A stretch of DNA of 11,112 bases from Acidobacteriota bacterium (GCA_003222555.1 QHWL01000039.1:1-11112), one strand, 5' to 3'. Positions 1-6,350 are shown, numbered from the stretch's first letter. Notes: generated from the letters alone by a model not told the origin. Numbers and translations are program-made.

Positions 1-1
1 A

Positions 2-382
2 CAGGTGCCTGTTTCCGGAACGTTCACCAATCCATGCAACGGTGACGTTTTCCCTCTCGCGGGCAATATCCATATCGTCTTCCACGTAACCACTGACAGC
101 AACGGCGGGTTGCATATCTTTGAGATGGAGAACGCGTACGACATCAAGAGCGTCGCCCCAGCTGTCCCCTCGGGCAGCGACTATGTGGTCACCGCTACCC
201 TAACGCAGTCTGTAAACTTGACTTCTGGTGCGGCCGAAGAGGCCACGTTTACGCAGCACATTAACGCGATCAGTCAGGGGCCGGCTCCGAATTTTCTCAT
301 GCACGTTACGCTTCACATCACCTTGGCGAATGGTGTTCCGACAGCCCAGGTGAATAACATGCGAACCGAGTGCGCAGGGTAA
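2..382 (+). CDS. Secreted hypothetical protein, 5' end cut by the window
   Basis: The frame is open to the window edge and stops at TAA 380-382. The GTG at 5 is probably an internal valine codon, and the N-terminus with any signal peptide lies outside. The visible 126 residues contain an early NPCNGD stretch, alternating hydrophobic/polar segments (beta-strand-like), a QGPAPNFL stretch and a late Cys in RTECAG, so an early and a late cysteine could form a disulfide. The pattern (NPC.G, HIVFHVT, NGG.H, QGP..NFL, C near the end) resembles small exported proteins of unknown function that I recall from Acidobacteriota and soil Actinobacteria. That recognition is from memory and no function is claimed. 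No gene follows on the same strand before the minus-strand M24 gene ends at 636. Confidence 0.7.
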   Translation, partial: QVPVSGTFTNPCNGDVFPLAGNIHIVFHVTTDSNGGLHIFEMENAYDIKSVAPAVPSGSDYVVTATLTQSVNLTSGAAEEATFTQHINAISQGPAPNFLMHVTLHITLANGVPTAQVNNMRTECAG

Positions 383-459
383 CGCCGATCCGCCGACAGT
401 CTTGCACTCGAAGGCCCTGGCAAAGCCTCCAAAGACGACACAAATCGAGGAAGGTAAAA

Positions 460-475
460 GGGACACGAGCGTCCC
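460..475. repeat. Small REP-like inverted repeat GGGAC/GTCCC
   Basis: GGGAC (460-464) and GTCCC (471-475) form a 5-bp stem with a 6-nt loop in the gap after the first gene. The look (GGGACA ... GTCCC followed by a GGCACTTTGG stretch) is reminiscent of REP-type elements, but there is only one copy here, so the identification is weak. Confidence 0.25.
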
Positions 476-525
476 ATTCGGTCCTGGCACTTTGGTACTT
501 CTAGAGCTAGAGCTTGTGAACAAAT

Positions 526-612
526 CACGTTCAACGCAGAGACCGCGGAGCCCGCAGAGAAGAAAATGCTTCAGGATTTCTCAGCGTGCTCTGCGAGCTC
601 TGCGTTCAAACG
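526..612. repeat. Intergenic hairpin element, CGCAGAG family (copy 1)
   Basis: The left arm (526-561) contains ACGCAGAG, CCGCGGAG and CCGCAGAG in tandem. The right arm (577-612) contains the complements GCTCTGCG and GCTCTGCGTT, giving an imperfect stem with a loop of about 15 nt. It lies in the gap between the convergent ends of the first gene (382) and the M24 gene (636). A transcription-terminating or mRNA-end role is possible. Its left arm matches the reverse complement of 2074-2109 at 35 of 36 positions, so the element at 2001-2109 is the same unit in opposite orientation. Confidence 0.8.
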
Positions 613-635
613 TCGTATCCGTGGATCTCACACCT

Positions 636-1982
636 TCAGCCTGACACGCCAACCTTCTCAGTCTTGGCGCTCGCCTCGATCATTTCGACGACGTGCCGGC
701 TCGGAGGCGGCTCGCTTTCCCGAGTGGTCGGCAGCGGCCCATTGACGCTCACATAGTGCGCTCCGGCCACGAGCAGCTGTTCGGCCGGAAAGCGTGTAAT
801 CACTTCGTGGCCGGTGGGAGTGACGACGATTTCTTCTTCGATGCGCGCGGCGCTCCAGCCATCGGTGGAGGGCCAGAAGGTCTCCAGAGCGAACACCATG
901 CCGGGCTTGATCTCGTGAGGATGATCGAGCGAGACGAGCCGGCTGATCACCGGCTTTTCCCAGATGGCCAGCCCGATTCCGTGGCCGTACTGGAGCGCGA
1001 AGCAGGCCTCTTCGTTGGGGAAGCCGAACTCCTGCGCCTTCGGCCAGACAGAGGCGATCTCGCCGGTCGTGCGGCCTGGGCGGACGAGCTCGATCGCCGC
1101 ATCCAGATACTCCCGGCACCGTTTATACGCGTCGATCATCGCGTGCGACGCGTAACCGATGGTAAAGCACCGGTAGTAGCACGTGCGATATCCCATGAAC
1201 GAGTGGAGGATGTCGTAATAGACCGGATCCCCCGGGCGGAGCACGCGATCGGAAAACACATGCGGGTGCGGGTTGCAACGCTCGCCGGAGATGGCATTCA
1301 CCGCTTCGACGTATTCCGAGCCGAGATCGTACAGGACCTTGCTCACCAGGCCCACGGCTTCGCTCTCGCGCATCCCGGGCTTCATCGCCATGTACAAGTC
1401 GTGATAGGCGGCATCCACCATCATGGCCGACGTATTGAGCAGCGAGATTTCGTCCTGCGTCTTGATCACCCGCGCGTCGGACAAGACCTGTTGGCCGTCG
1501 ACGACGGTAATGCCCTCCCGCTGCAAGGCAAAGAGCACCGGCGGCTCGGCGATGTCAACGCCGAGCGGCTCTTTGTGGAGGCCCCTCATCTCCAGCTCGA
1601 CGCGGATTTTCCGGGCCACGTCCTCGGCGCGCCCCATCTCGGGCGACATCGCCCCGCGCAGCAGCGAGATCCCGGCCCGGGAGCGCTCGCCCAGCCAGGG
1701 GCAGTACAGCTGATGATGTCGGGCGGCCGACCCGAAGTCCCAGAGAATCGGTTCGTCGTTCTGCGGCAGCAGCGTGAAGCGGCTGACCTTGTCCTGCGCC
1801 CAGCTGCCGATCGTGGTGGACGTGATGTAGCGGACGTTGTTCATGTCGAAGCAGAGCAGTGCGCCCATCTCGGACTTGGCGAGACCCTCCTTCACCCGGG
1901 TCAGGCGTTCGCGGCGCAGTCGATCGAAATCGATCCGCTGTTCCCAATCGACCGCCATCGTTCCATGAGTTTTCAGCGCCAT
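636..1982 (-). CDS. M24 family (creatinase/aminopeptidase fold) hydrolase, atypical metal site
   Basis: A 448-residue protein, the size of full-length two-domain M24 proteins such as creatinase, Xaa-Pro peptidases and the DMSP lyase DddP. Residues about 20-175 form the N-terminal creatinase-like domain and about 185-400 the pita-bread catalytic domain. Landmarks visible in the catalytic domain are a HPH stretch near 239-241, Asp257 in VYYDIL, His334 in YGHGIG, Glu367 in VFALE and Glu382 in ARIEEE, all at the spacing of M24 metal ligands. The second metal-ligand Asp, expected 11 residues after Asp257, is Cys268 (GYRTCYYRCF), and the usual HExP His is Trp (WEKP). This suggests a non-peptidase or altered-metal enzyme. 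The start is ATG 1982 with an AGGAGG ribosome site 5-10 bases upstream. It lies downstream of the E1 beta gene on the same strand, 167 bases apart, with a hairpin element between. The substrate is unknown; a plain aminopeptidase is less likely given the site changes and the catabolic neighbours. Confidence 0.88.
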   Translation of the reverse strand: MALKTHGTMAVDWEQRIDFDRLRRERLTRVKEGLAKSEMGALLCFDMNNVRYITSTTIGSWAQDKVSRFTLLPQNDEPILWDFGSAARHHQLYCPWLGERSRAGISLLRGAMSPEMGRAEDVARKIRVELEMRGLHKEPLGVDIAEPPVLFALQREGITVVDGQQVLSDARVIKTQDEISLLNTSAMMVDAAYHDLYMAMKPGMRESEAVGLVSKVLYDLGSEYVEAVNAISGERCNPHPHVFSDRVLRPGDPVYYDILHSFMGYRTCYYRCFTIGYASHAMIDAYKRCREYLDAAIELVRPGRTTGEIASVWPKAQEFGFPNEEACFALQYGHGIGLAIWEKPVISRLVSLDHPHEIKPGMVFALETFWPSTDGWSAARIEEEIVVTPTGHEVITRFPAEQLLVAGAHYVSVNGPLPTTRESEPPPSRHVVEMIEASAKTEKVGVSG

Positions 1983-2000
1983 GACTGCCTCCTAACGATC

Positions 2001-2109
2001 AATGCAGAGCTCGCAGAGCTCACGGAAAATGCAACCACGAAGACACGAAAACACGAAAAGTACGTCGGCTTTCTTCTCTGCGGCCTCCGCGGTCTCTGCG
2101 TTGAACGTG
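2001..2109. repeat. Intergenic hairpin element, CGCAGAG family (copy 2, inverted) with nested CACGAA array
   Basis: The left arm (2001-2029) carries GCAGAGCTCGCAGAGC and the right arm (2074-2109) carries CTCTGCGG, CTCCGCGG and TCTCTGCG. The arms are largely complementary. The loop holds three 8-bp tandem units, CACGAAGA, CACGAAAA and CACGAAAA (2036-2059), from a second repeat family. The whole is copy 1 (526-612) flipped, with a different loop. It sits between the E1 beta stop (2150) and the M24 start (1982), inside an otherwise collinear gene set, where it could attenuate transcription or set mRNA stability. Confidence 0.8.
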
Positions 2110-2149
2110 ATTCGCTGACAGAATTGTGCTCACCGCTTACGACAACCTC

Positions 2150-3151
2150 TCAGGACCGGCCGCAGAGTTTTCGGGCCGCTTCAAACACCGACCGGTCGGT
2201 CGGCACCGTCAAATCTTCCAGCGGGGGAGAGAATGGAATCGGGACGTGCCTGGCCCCCAGTCGCATGACCGGGCCGTCGAGATTGTAAAAGGCGCCTTCG
2301 GCGATCACCGAGGCGATTTCCGCCGTGACGCCGTACCGGCCGTAACCCTCGTCCACGACGATCGCCCGCGACGTCTTCTTTGCCGACTCGACGAGCGTCC
2401 GCTCATCGAGCGGCCACGTCGTCCTCGGATCGATCACTTCCGCGCTGACGCCGATCTCCTCGAGCAGCAGCGCCGCCCCCAGCGCGACCTGCACCATGCT
2501 GCTGGTCGCCACGATGGTGACATCGCGGCCCTCGCGCTTGATGTCCGCGACGCCGAACGGAATGGTGTACTCGTCGGCCGGCACCGGGCCCTTTATCTTG
2601 TAAGTCATCTTGTCTTCGAAGAACACCACGGGATTGTCGTCGCGGATCGCGGTCTTGAGCAGCCCTTTGGCATCGTAGGGCGTCGACGGCAGGACCACTT
2701 TCAGCCCTGGAACATGGCTGGGCCAGGCGTGAAGCGATTGCGAGTGTTGAGCGGCCGAACGCCTGGTAGCGCCGAGCGTCGCCCTCACCACGAGCGGCAC
2801 TTTCCACGTGCCCCCCGACATGTAATGCACCTTCGCGGCCTGGTTCACCAACTGGTCCATGACCAGTGTGAGGAAATCGCCAAACATGATGTCAACGACG
2901 GGACGAAGCCCCGTCATCGCGGCCCCGACTCCGACGCCTGTAAACCCGGCCTCCGAAATCGGCGTGTCGATGACGCGCTCTTTTCCGAATTCCTCCACCA
3001 GACCCGACAACACCTTGAACGGGGTTCCTGCCTCAGCCACGTCCTCGCCGAGAACGCACACCCGTGAATCGCGGCGCATCTCTTCTGCGAGGGCCTCTCT
3101 GATGGCTTCGCCGAAGGTCAGCTCGCGGACCTTCGTTTCGGTTTCAGGCAT
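2150..3151 (-). CDS. TPP-dependent 2-oxoacid/acetoin dehydrogenase E1 component, beta subunit
   Basis: A 333-residue transketolase-like beta subunit of the E1 heterotetramer, which with the alpha subunit decarboxylates a 2-oxoacid (or cleaves acetoin) on thiamine diphosphate and passes the acyl group to a lipoyl E2. The start of the domain (LTFGEAIREAL), the GEDVAEAGTPFKV loop, Glu67 in PISEAGFTGVGVGAAM, His136 in AQHSQSLHAW and HVPGLKVVLPSTPYDAKGLL all match the family. The C-terminal domain (about 205-330) has EVIDPRTTWPLDE and IVVDEGYGRYGV. The start is ATG 3149-3151, preceded by AGGA. It overlaps the end of the alpha gene by 8 bases (ATGCCTGA), so translation is coupled. No E2 or E3 gene is in the window. 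The substrate (pyruvate, branched-chain oxoacid, acetoin or other) cannot be fixed from sequence. Confidence 0.93.
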   Translation of the reverse strand: MPETETKVRELTFGEAIREALAEEMRRDSRVCVLGEDVAEAGTPFKVLSGLVEEFGKERVIDTPISEAGFTGVGVGAAMTGLRPVVDIMFGDFLTLVMDQLVNQAAKVHYMSGGTWKVPLVVRATLGATRRSAAQHSQSLHAWPSHVPGLKVVLPSTPYDAKGLLKTAIRDDNPVVFFEDKMTYKIKGPVPADEYTIPFGVADIKREGRDVTIVATSSMVQVALGAALLLEEIGVSAEVIDPRTTWPLDERTLVESAKKTSRAIVVDEGYGRYGVTAEIASVIAEGAFYNLDGPVMRLGARHVPIPFSPPLEDLTVPTDRSVFEAARKLCGRS

Positions 3152-4156
3152 ACACGTCCTGATCGACTTCAGCCGGATTCGGGTAGGGCGCGGCCAAGGC
3201 GGATTCGACCGCAGCGTCCATGTGGGAGGTCAGCTCCGCGTGGATGCGATCGAGCAGCCCCTGGTCGGCGAGATGTTCCTCGATCAGCGAGCCGGCGAGA
3301 ATGCCGATGGGATCCCGCTCGGAGACCCACCGCTGTTCTTCCTGTTTGGTCCGGTAGTAGTCGCGGCTGATATCCCCGACATGATGACCTCGGAACCGAT
3401 ACGTGTTGCACAGCAGAAACGCGGGGCCCTGTCCCTGCCGCGCGCGCGCGACGAGCGGTGCCGCCGCGCCGTAAACGGCCCGGACATCCTGCCCGTCGAC
3501 GCTCTCGGCCGCCACACCGAATGCGGCCGGCCTGGCCGGAATGTCGCCCGCCGTCGTCTCCGAATAGTGGGTGTACTCGTTGTAACAATTGTTCTCGCAC
3601 GCGTAGATCACCGGCAGCTTCCAGAGCTGCGCCAGGTTCATCGCCTCGTAAAGGACCCCTTGTCCGAGCGCACCCTCCCCGAAAAAGCACACGACAACCC
3701 GGTTCGTGCCGAGGTGTTCGTGCCGAGGTACTTCGAAGAGAACGCCGCACCGGTCGCGATCCCCGCGCTCCCAGCCACGATGGCGTTCGCGCCGAGGTTG
3801 CCGGTGGTCGGGTCGGCGATGTGCATCGATCCGCCCTTGCCCTTGCAGTAACCGGTTTTCTTGCCGAGGAGTTCCGCAAACATGCGGTCGGGCGACGCTC
3901 CCTTGGCGAGGCAGTGTCCGTGACCACGATGGGTGCTCGTAATGTAGTCGTCGGGCTCGAGCGCTTCGCAAATCCCGACCGCAACGGCCTCCTCGCCAAT
4001 GTAGAGGTGCGCGAGGCCGGGCATCAGGGCGCGGGTGTAGAGATCGTTGACCCTCTCTTCGAACAGGCGAATGGCCATCATCTGGCGGTACATATGGATC
4101 AATCGCTCGACCTTGATGCCGGAATCGATCGCAGGCCGGTTGGTCACAGTGGTCAT
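3144..4156 (-). pseudogene. TPP-dependent 2-oxoacid/acetoin dehydrogenase E1 component, alpha subunit, frameshifted by a 14-bp duplication
   Basis: The N-terminal part reads from ATG 4154-4156: MYRQMMAIRLFEERV, IGEEAVAVGICEAL, THRGHGHCLAKG, GKKTGYCKGKGGSMH and SKYLGTN, up to about residue 147. The frame then runs to a stop at 3638-3640, giving a 172-residue truncated product. The rest (RVVVCFFGEGALGQG, then ENN and YRFRGHHVGD, to TGA 3144-3146) is in another frame. The break is an exact tandem duplication of GTTCGTGCCGAGGT at 3702-3729. Deleting one copy joins ..LGTN to RVVVCF.. and gives 332 residues, normal for the family. The TPP-binding motif (GEG at 155-157 to NN at 184-185, with Glu in place of the usual Asp) lies downstream of the break, so the product as written cannot bind cofactor. 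The start overlaps the stop of the dehydrogenase upstream (ATGA, 4153-4156) and is preceded by TGGAG. It resembles acetoin or pyruvate dehydrogenase E1 alpha. A sequencing or assembly error is possible. Confidence 0.88.
3702..3729. repeat. 14-bp perfect tandem duplication inside the E1 alpha gene
   Basis: GTTCGTGCCGAGGT occurs at 3702-3715 and again at 3716-3729 with no mismatch. Fourteen is not a multiple of three, so the second copy shifts the frame at the codons for LGTN. With one copy the frame is continuous across the family-conserved RVVVCFFG segment. Confidence 0.95.
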
Positions 4157-5034
4157 TTCTCGACTCCAGACATGCGCGCGAGCGCCTCGAACACCACCGC
4201 GAAATCCAATTCGGCCAAACCCATACCGCGCGCCGCCGTCAACATCTCGTTGGTCACCGCCGTGGTTGGCAACGGCACATCCAACTGCCGACCCATCTCC
4301 AGCGCCAGCACCATGTCCTTCCTCATCATGTTCACGCTGAACCACACTTCTTCCGGCATACCGAGGACAAACGGGCCACGGTACTGTATCATCGGCGACC
4401 CAATCACGCTATGTGTGAGCACGTCCACCGCGGTCTCGCGCGCGATCCCGCTCTTCTCGGCGAGCAGAACGCCTTCGGAAAATGCCAGCATCTGGACGGC
4501 AAGACTGAGGTTGATGGCGATTTTCATCGACAGGGCCAGGCCGTTCCCTCCGACGTAAGTGACCTTGGGCCCGATGTCCTCGAGCAGCGGTTTGACACGA
4601 TCGAAGGTGGCGCGGTTTCCTCCGACCATCACCGACAGCTTGCCTTGCTCGAGCGTCACGACGCTGCCAGACACCGGCGCGTCAACCATGTCGGCGCCCT
4701 TTTCCCGGACCTGGGCCGCAACCGCCCGGCTGACGGCGGGGCTGACCGTGCTCATGTCGACCACGACTTTGCCGGGGCCAAGGCCCGCGAGCAATCCGTC
4801 ACGTCCCTCCGCGACCGCTTCGAGCGACTTCGAATCGGTGACCATGACGAAAATGACGTCGGCCGCCTCGCATACCGCGCGGGGTGACTCAGCCAGCTTC
4901 ATCCCTTGATCGACCAACCATTGCGCCTTGGAGCGGGTGCGGTTGTACCCCGTGACGAGATGGCCTTTGGCGAGCAGCCGGGCTGCCATCTTCCCACCCA
5001 TCACCCCCAGGCCGACGTATCCAAGATTGGCCAT
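4153..5034 (-). CDS. NAD(P)-dependent beta-hydroxyacid dehydrogenase (3-hydroxyisobutyrate dehydrogenase / tartronate semialdehyde reductase family)
   Basis: A 293-residue protein of the usual length for the family, which oxidises beta-hydroxyacids or reduces semialdehydes. The Rossmann motif is GLGVMG at 8-13. NRT follows the second strand (31-33), an arrangement associated with NADPH use in glyoxylate-reductase-like members. The substrate-binding DAPVSGS is at 118-124 and the catalytic Lys171 lies in NGLALSMKIAIN. The C-terminal all-alpha domain follows, with the late SVNMMRKDMVLAL helix. The start is ATG 5032-5034 with AGGGAAG upstream. It is the first gene of the minus-strand cluster, its TGA overlaps the ATG of E1 alpha, and 49 bases separate it from the divergent bicupin. 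The exact substrate (3-hydroxyisobutyrate, tartronate semialdehyde, 3-hydroxypropionate or succinic semialdehyde) cannot be assigned. Confidence 0.92.
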   Translation of the reverse strand: MANLGYVGLGVMGGKMAARLLAKGHLVTGYNRTRSKAQWLVDQGMKLAESPRAVCEAADVIFVMVTDSKSLEAVAEGRDGLLAGLGPGKVVVDMSTVSPAVSRAVAAQVREKGADMVDAPVSGSVVTLEQGKLSVMVGGNRATFDRVKPLLEDIGPKVTYVGGNGLALSMKIAINLSLAVQMLAFSEGVLLAEKSGIARETAVDVLTHSVIGSPMIQYRGPFVLGMPEEVWFSVNMMRKDMVLALEMGRQLDVPLPTTAVTNEMLTAARGMGLAELDFAVVFEALARMSGVEK

Positions 5035-5083
5035 CTCTTCCCTAATCGCGCTTAGAATGCATGTTCTTGGGAGACGGACACAT
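5035..5083. promoter_or_regulatory. Divergent promoter region between the dehydrogenase operon and the bicupin
   Basis: Both flanking genes start outward from this 49-base spacer, so it (with the adjoining coding ends) must carry at least part of two promoters. A TAGAAT (5053-5058) resembles a -10 box for the plus-strand bicupin, but no convincing -35 lies at 16-18 bases. An imperfect palindrome, AGAA (5054-5057) and TTCT (5064-5067) around TGCATG, overlaps it and could be an operator. No regulator gene is in the window. The region is supported by gene layout; the boxes are weak. Confidence 0.35.
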
Positions 5084-5944
5084 ATGCATTACGTAGGAAA
5101 ATCCAGCAAGCATACTCTAACCTCGAATCCCATCTACGAAAACCACAGCCAGGGTTACACCCAGGCGTCGCTCGTCGACCACACGACCGGCTCGGTGCAC
5201 ACCGGCCTGAGCCTCAACCAGCTTGCCGTCGGAGGCACGTTGTCTCCGCATGTTCACTCTTATGAAGAAGGCTTTTACATTCTCACGGGGCAGGCAGTGG
5301 TGTGCGTCAACGATCAGACCTACCTGCTTGGTCATGGAGATTATGGCGCAATCAAAGTAGGTACCGTCCACGCCTGGCGGTGTGCCGGGCCGGCGCCGGT
5401 CCGTTGGCTGCAGATGGCGGCGCCGCAGCCCAAGCCCCACGGCAAAGAACGTGACACCTTTTTCTTGAAAGATGCGGCCATCCCCACCAAGGCCCAACCG
5501 CTCGATGTGCGCGATCTGAGAGGCAGTCTGCTGGGCCACTTCGACGTCAGCCAGATTCCGCATGCGGCGGAGGCGCGTGCTGCCGCGGGCGGGTTGAAGG
5601 GCGTCTTTCTGCAGTGGATGATCGACGAGAAGCTTGGCGCCCATCACCATCGCATGTTGTTCATTGAATACCAGCCTGGCGTGAGCATCGGCCTGCACGA
5701 CCACACCTTCGAAGAGGCGTACTTCATACTGAGCGGCGAAGTAGAGGGGACGCTCGACGGGGAGCGTTATCTCGCCAAAGCCGGTGATGTCCTCTGGACG
5801 AGCGTGGGGTGTGTCCACGCTTTTGCCAATGTCGGCAACGAGCCCGTGCGGTGGTTGGAAACATTTGCGCCCCAACCGCCGGCTGAAAATGTCTTTCGGT
5901 TCATGGCCGAGTGGGAGCAACGGGCCAAAGAGCTGGAGAGCTGA
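5084..5944 (+). CDS. Bicupin (two cupin_2 domains) metal-binding protein
   Basis: A 286-residue protein with two cupin barrels. The N-terminal one has motif 1 with His56, His58 and Glu62 (PHVHSYEEGFYILTG) and motif 2 with His96 (VGTVHAWR). The C-terminal one has His205, His207 and Glu211 (LHDHTFEEAYFILSG) and His245 (GCVHAFAN). Both domains therefore keep the full 3-His/1-Glu metal set, so both may bind a divalent metal. Start ATG 5084 is chosen because GGGAGA lies about 8 bases upstream; an in-frame ATG at 5057 would add nine residues. It is divergent from the beta-hydroxyacid dehydrogenase operon and probably shares its control. It could be a dioxygenase, isomerase, lyase or sugar/amide-processing cupin. 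Ureidoglycine aminohydrolase (AllE) was considered, because AllE is also a bicupin, but its reported ligand set (Glu, His, His, Gln) differs. Confidence 0.88.
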   Translation: MHYVGKSSKHTLTSNPIYENHSQGYTQASLVDHTTGSVHTGLSLNQLAVGGTLSPHVHSYEEGFYILTGQAVVCVNDQTYLLGHGDYGAIKVGTVHAWRCAGPAPVRWLQMAAPQPKPHGKERDTFFLKDAAIPTKAQPLDVRDLRGSLLGHFDVSQIPHAAEARAAAGGLKGVFLQWMIDEKLGAHHHRMLFIEYQPGVSIGLHDHTFEEAYFILSGEVEGTLDGERYLAKAGDVLWTSVGCVHAFANVGNEPVRWLETFAPQPPAENVFRFMAEWEQRAKELES

Positions 5945-5971
5945 AACTACGGAGGAACGCACGACTTTTAT

Positions 5972-6008
5972 CACGAAGGCACGAAGGACCACGAAGATCA
6001 CGAAGAAT
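5972..6008. repeat. CACGAAG tandem array downstream of the bicupin
   Basis: Four head-to-tail units, CACGAAGG, CACGAAGGAC, CACGAAGAT and CACGAAGAAT, start 28 bases after the bicupin stop. Unlike the other elements, no complementary TTCGTG arm is visible within the next 150 bases, so this is a one-armed copy. Confidence 0.75.
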
Positions 6009-6119
6009 GATTTAGTACGGAAGGATGAATGTTACGGCAGTGCACGTCCTGGCCGGGATGAACTGGAAGGTAGGAAAAGAATTCGTAAAGACGGAAAGGT
6101 TGGTTATTTCGCGAGGCGC

Positions 6120-6350
6120 TTATCCAGTGGTGTGTTCGCCGAGACCATTCTGTGGGGCTGAATACGCGCGCCGCCAGGAATGGGCAGTTTCAAACGCCGG
6201 ACCTGGAAGCTCGAACCGCTCGAACCGGACGAGCGAGCCGTCTCGAACCAGGCGCACCTCGAAAGAACCATCGACCGCAGTGATGACGCATTCGGTCCCG
6301 CTGCAAACCAGCCAGCGCATCATTGGTGGCATTACCGCGTGACCGTTCAT
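6120..6350 (-). CDS. Possible small hypothetical protein (76 aa)
   Basis: An open frame in a gap with no other convincing gene. The translation has a compact two-part look: MRWLVCSGTECVITAVDG, then FEVRLVRDGSLVRFERFELP, then GPAFETAHSWRRAY. The pattern (a strand-type VRLVRDG.LVR..RF followed by an AF..A..WR helix) resembles small uncharacterised bacterial proteins and is unlike random antisense translation. The start ATG 6348-6350 is preceded by GAGGGA about 10 bases away; Met7 or Met10/11 could also serve. The last ten or so residues look unstructured. No function is recognised. It could be spurious, since the opposite strand also has open frames. Confidence 0.45.
   Translation of the reverse strand: MNGHAVMPPMMRWLVCSGTECVITAVDGSFEVRLVRDGSLVRFERFELPGPAFETAHSWRRAYSAPQNGLGEHTTG

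Noticed and set aside
693..2288. 531-residue open frame on the plus strand
   Set aside because: It lies antisense to the M24 gene and runs on through the hairpin element into E1 beta. Its translation is rich in Arg/His/Asp with no domain motif, and the minus-strand gene has clear family signatures and a ribosome site. This is a GC-rich mirror frame.
2126..3067. 313-residue plus-strand frame
   Set aside because: It is antisense to E1 beta, whose minus-strand translation carries all the family motifs.
3638..4156. Programmed ribosomal frameshift in E1 alpha
   Set aside because: No slippery run or downstream structure is needed: a perfect 14-bp duplication explains the frame change completely, and the reading past it adds unrelated residues.
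3458..4558. 366-residue plus-strand frame
   Set aside because: It covers parts of two unrelated minus-strand genes and has low-complexity Arg/Pro-rich translation.
5084..5944. Ureidoglycine aminohydrolase (allE) for the bicupin
   Set aside because: The fold and a nearby tartronate-semialdehyde-reductase-like gene made this tempting, but both domains carry HxH..E..H sites instead of the Glu/His/His/Gln set recalled for that enzyme, and no other ureide genes are present.
5972..6008. CRISPR array from the CACGAAG units
   Set aside because: The units are 8-10 bp with no spacers, and no cas gene is present.
6025..6342. 105-residue plus-strand frame
   Set aside because: It overlaps the better minus-strand small frame and is Ser/Arg/Thr-rich in its second half, with no ordered pattern.
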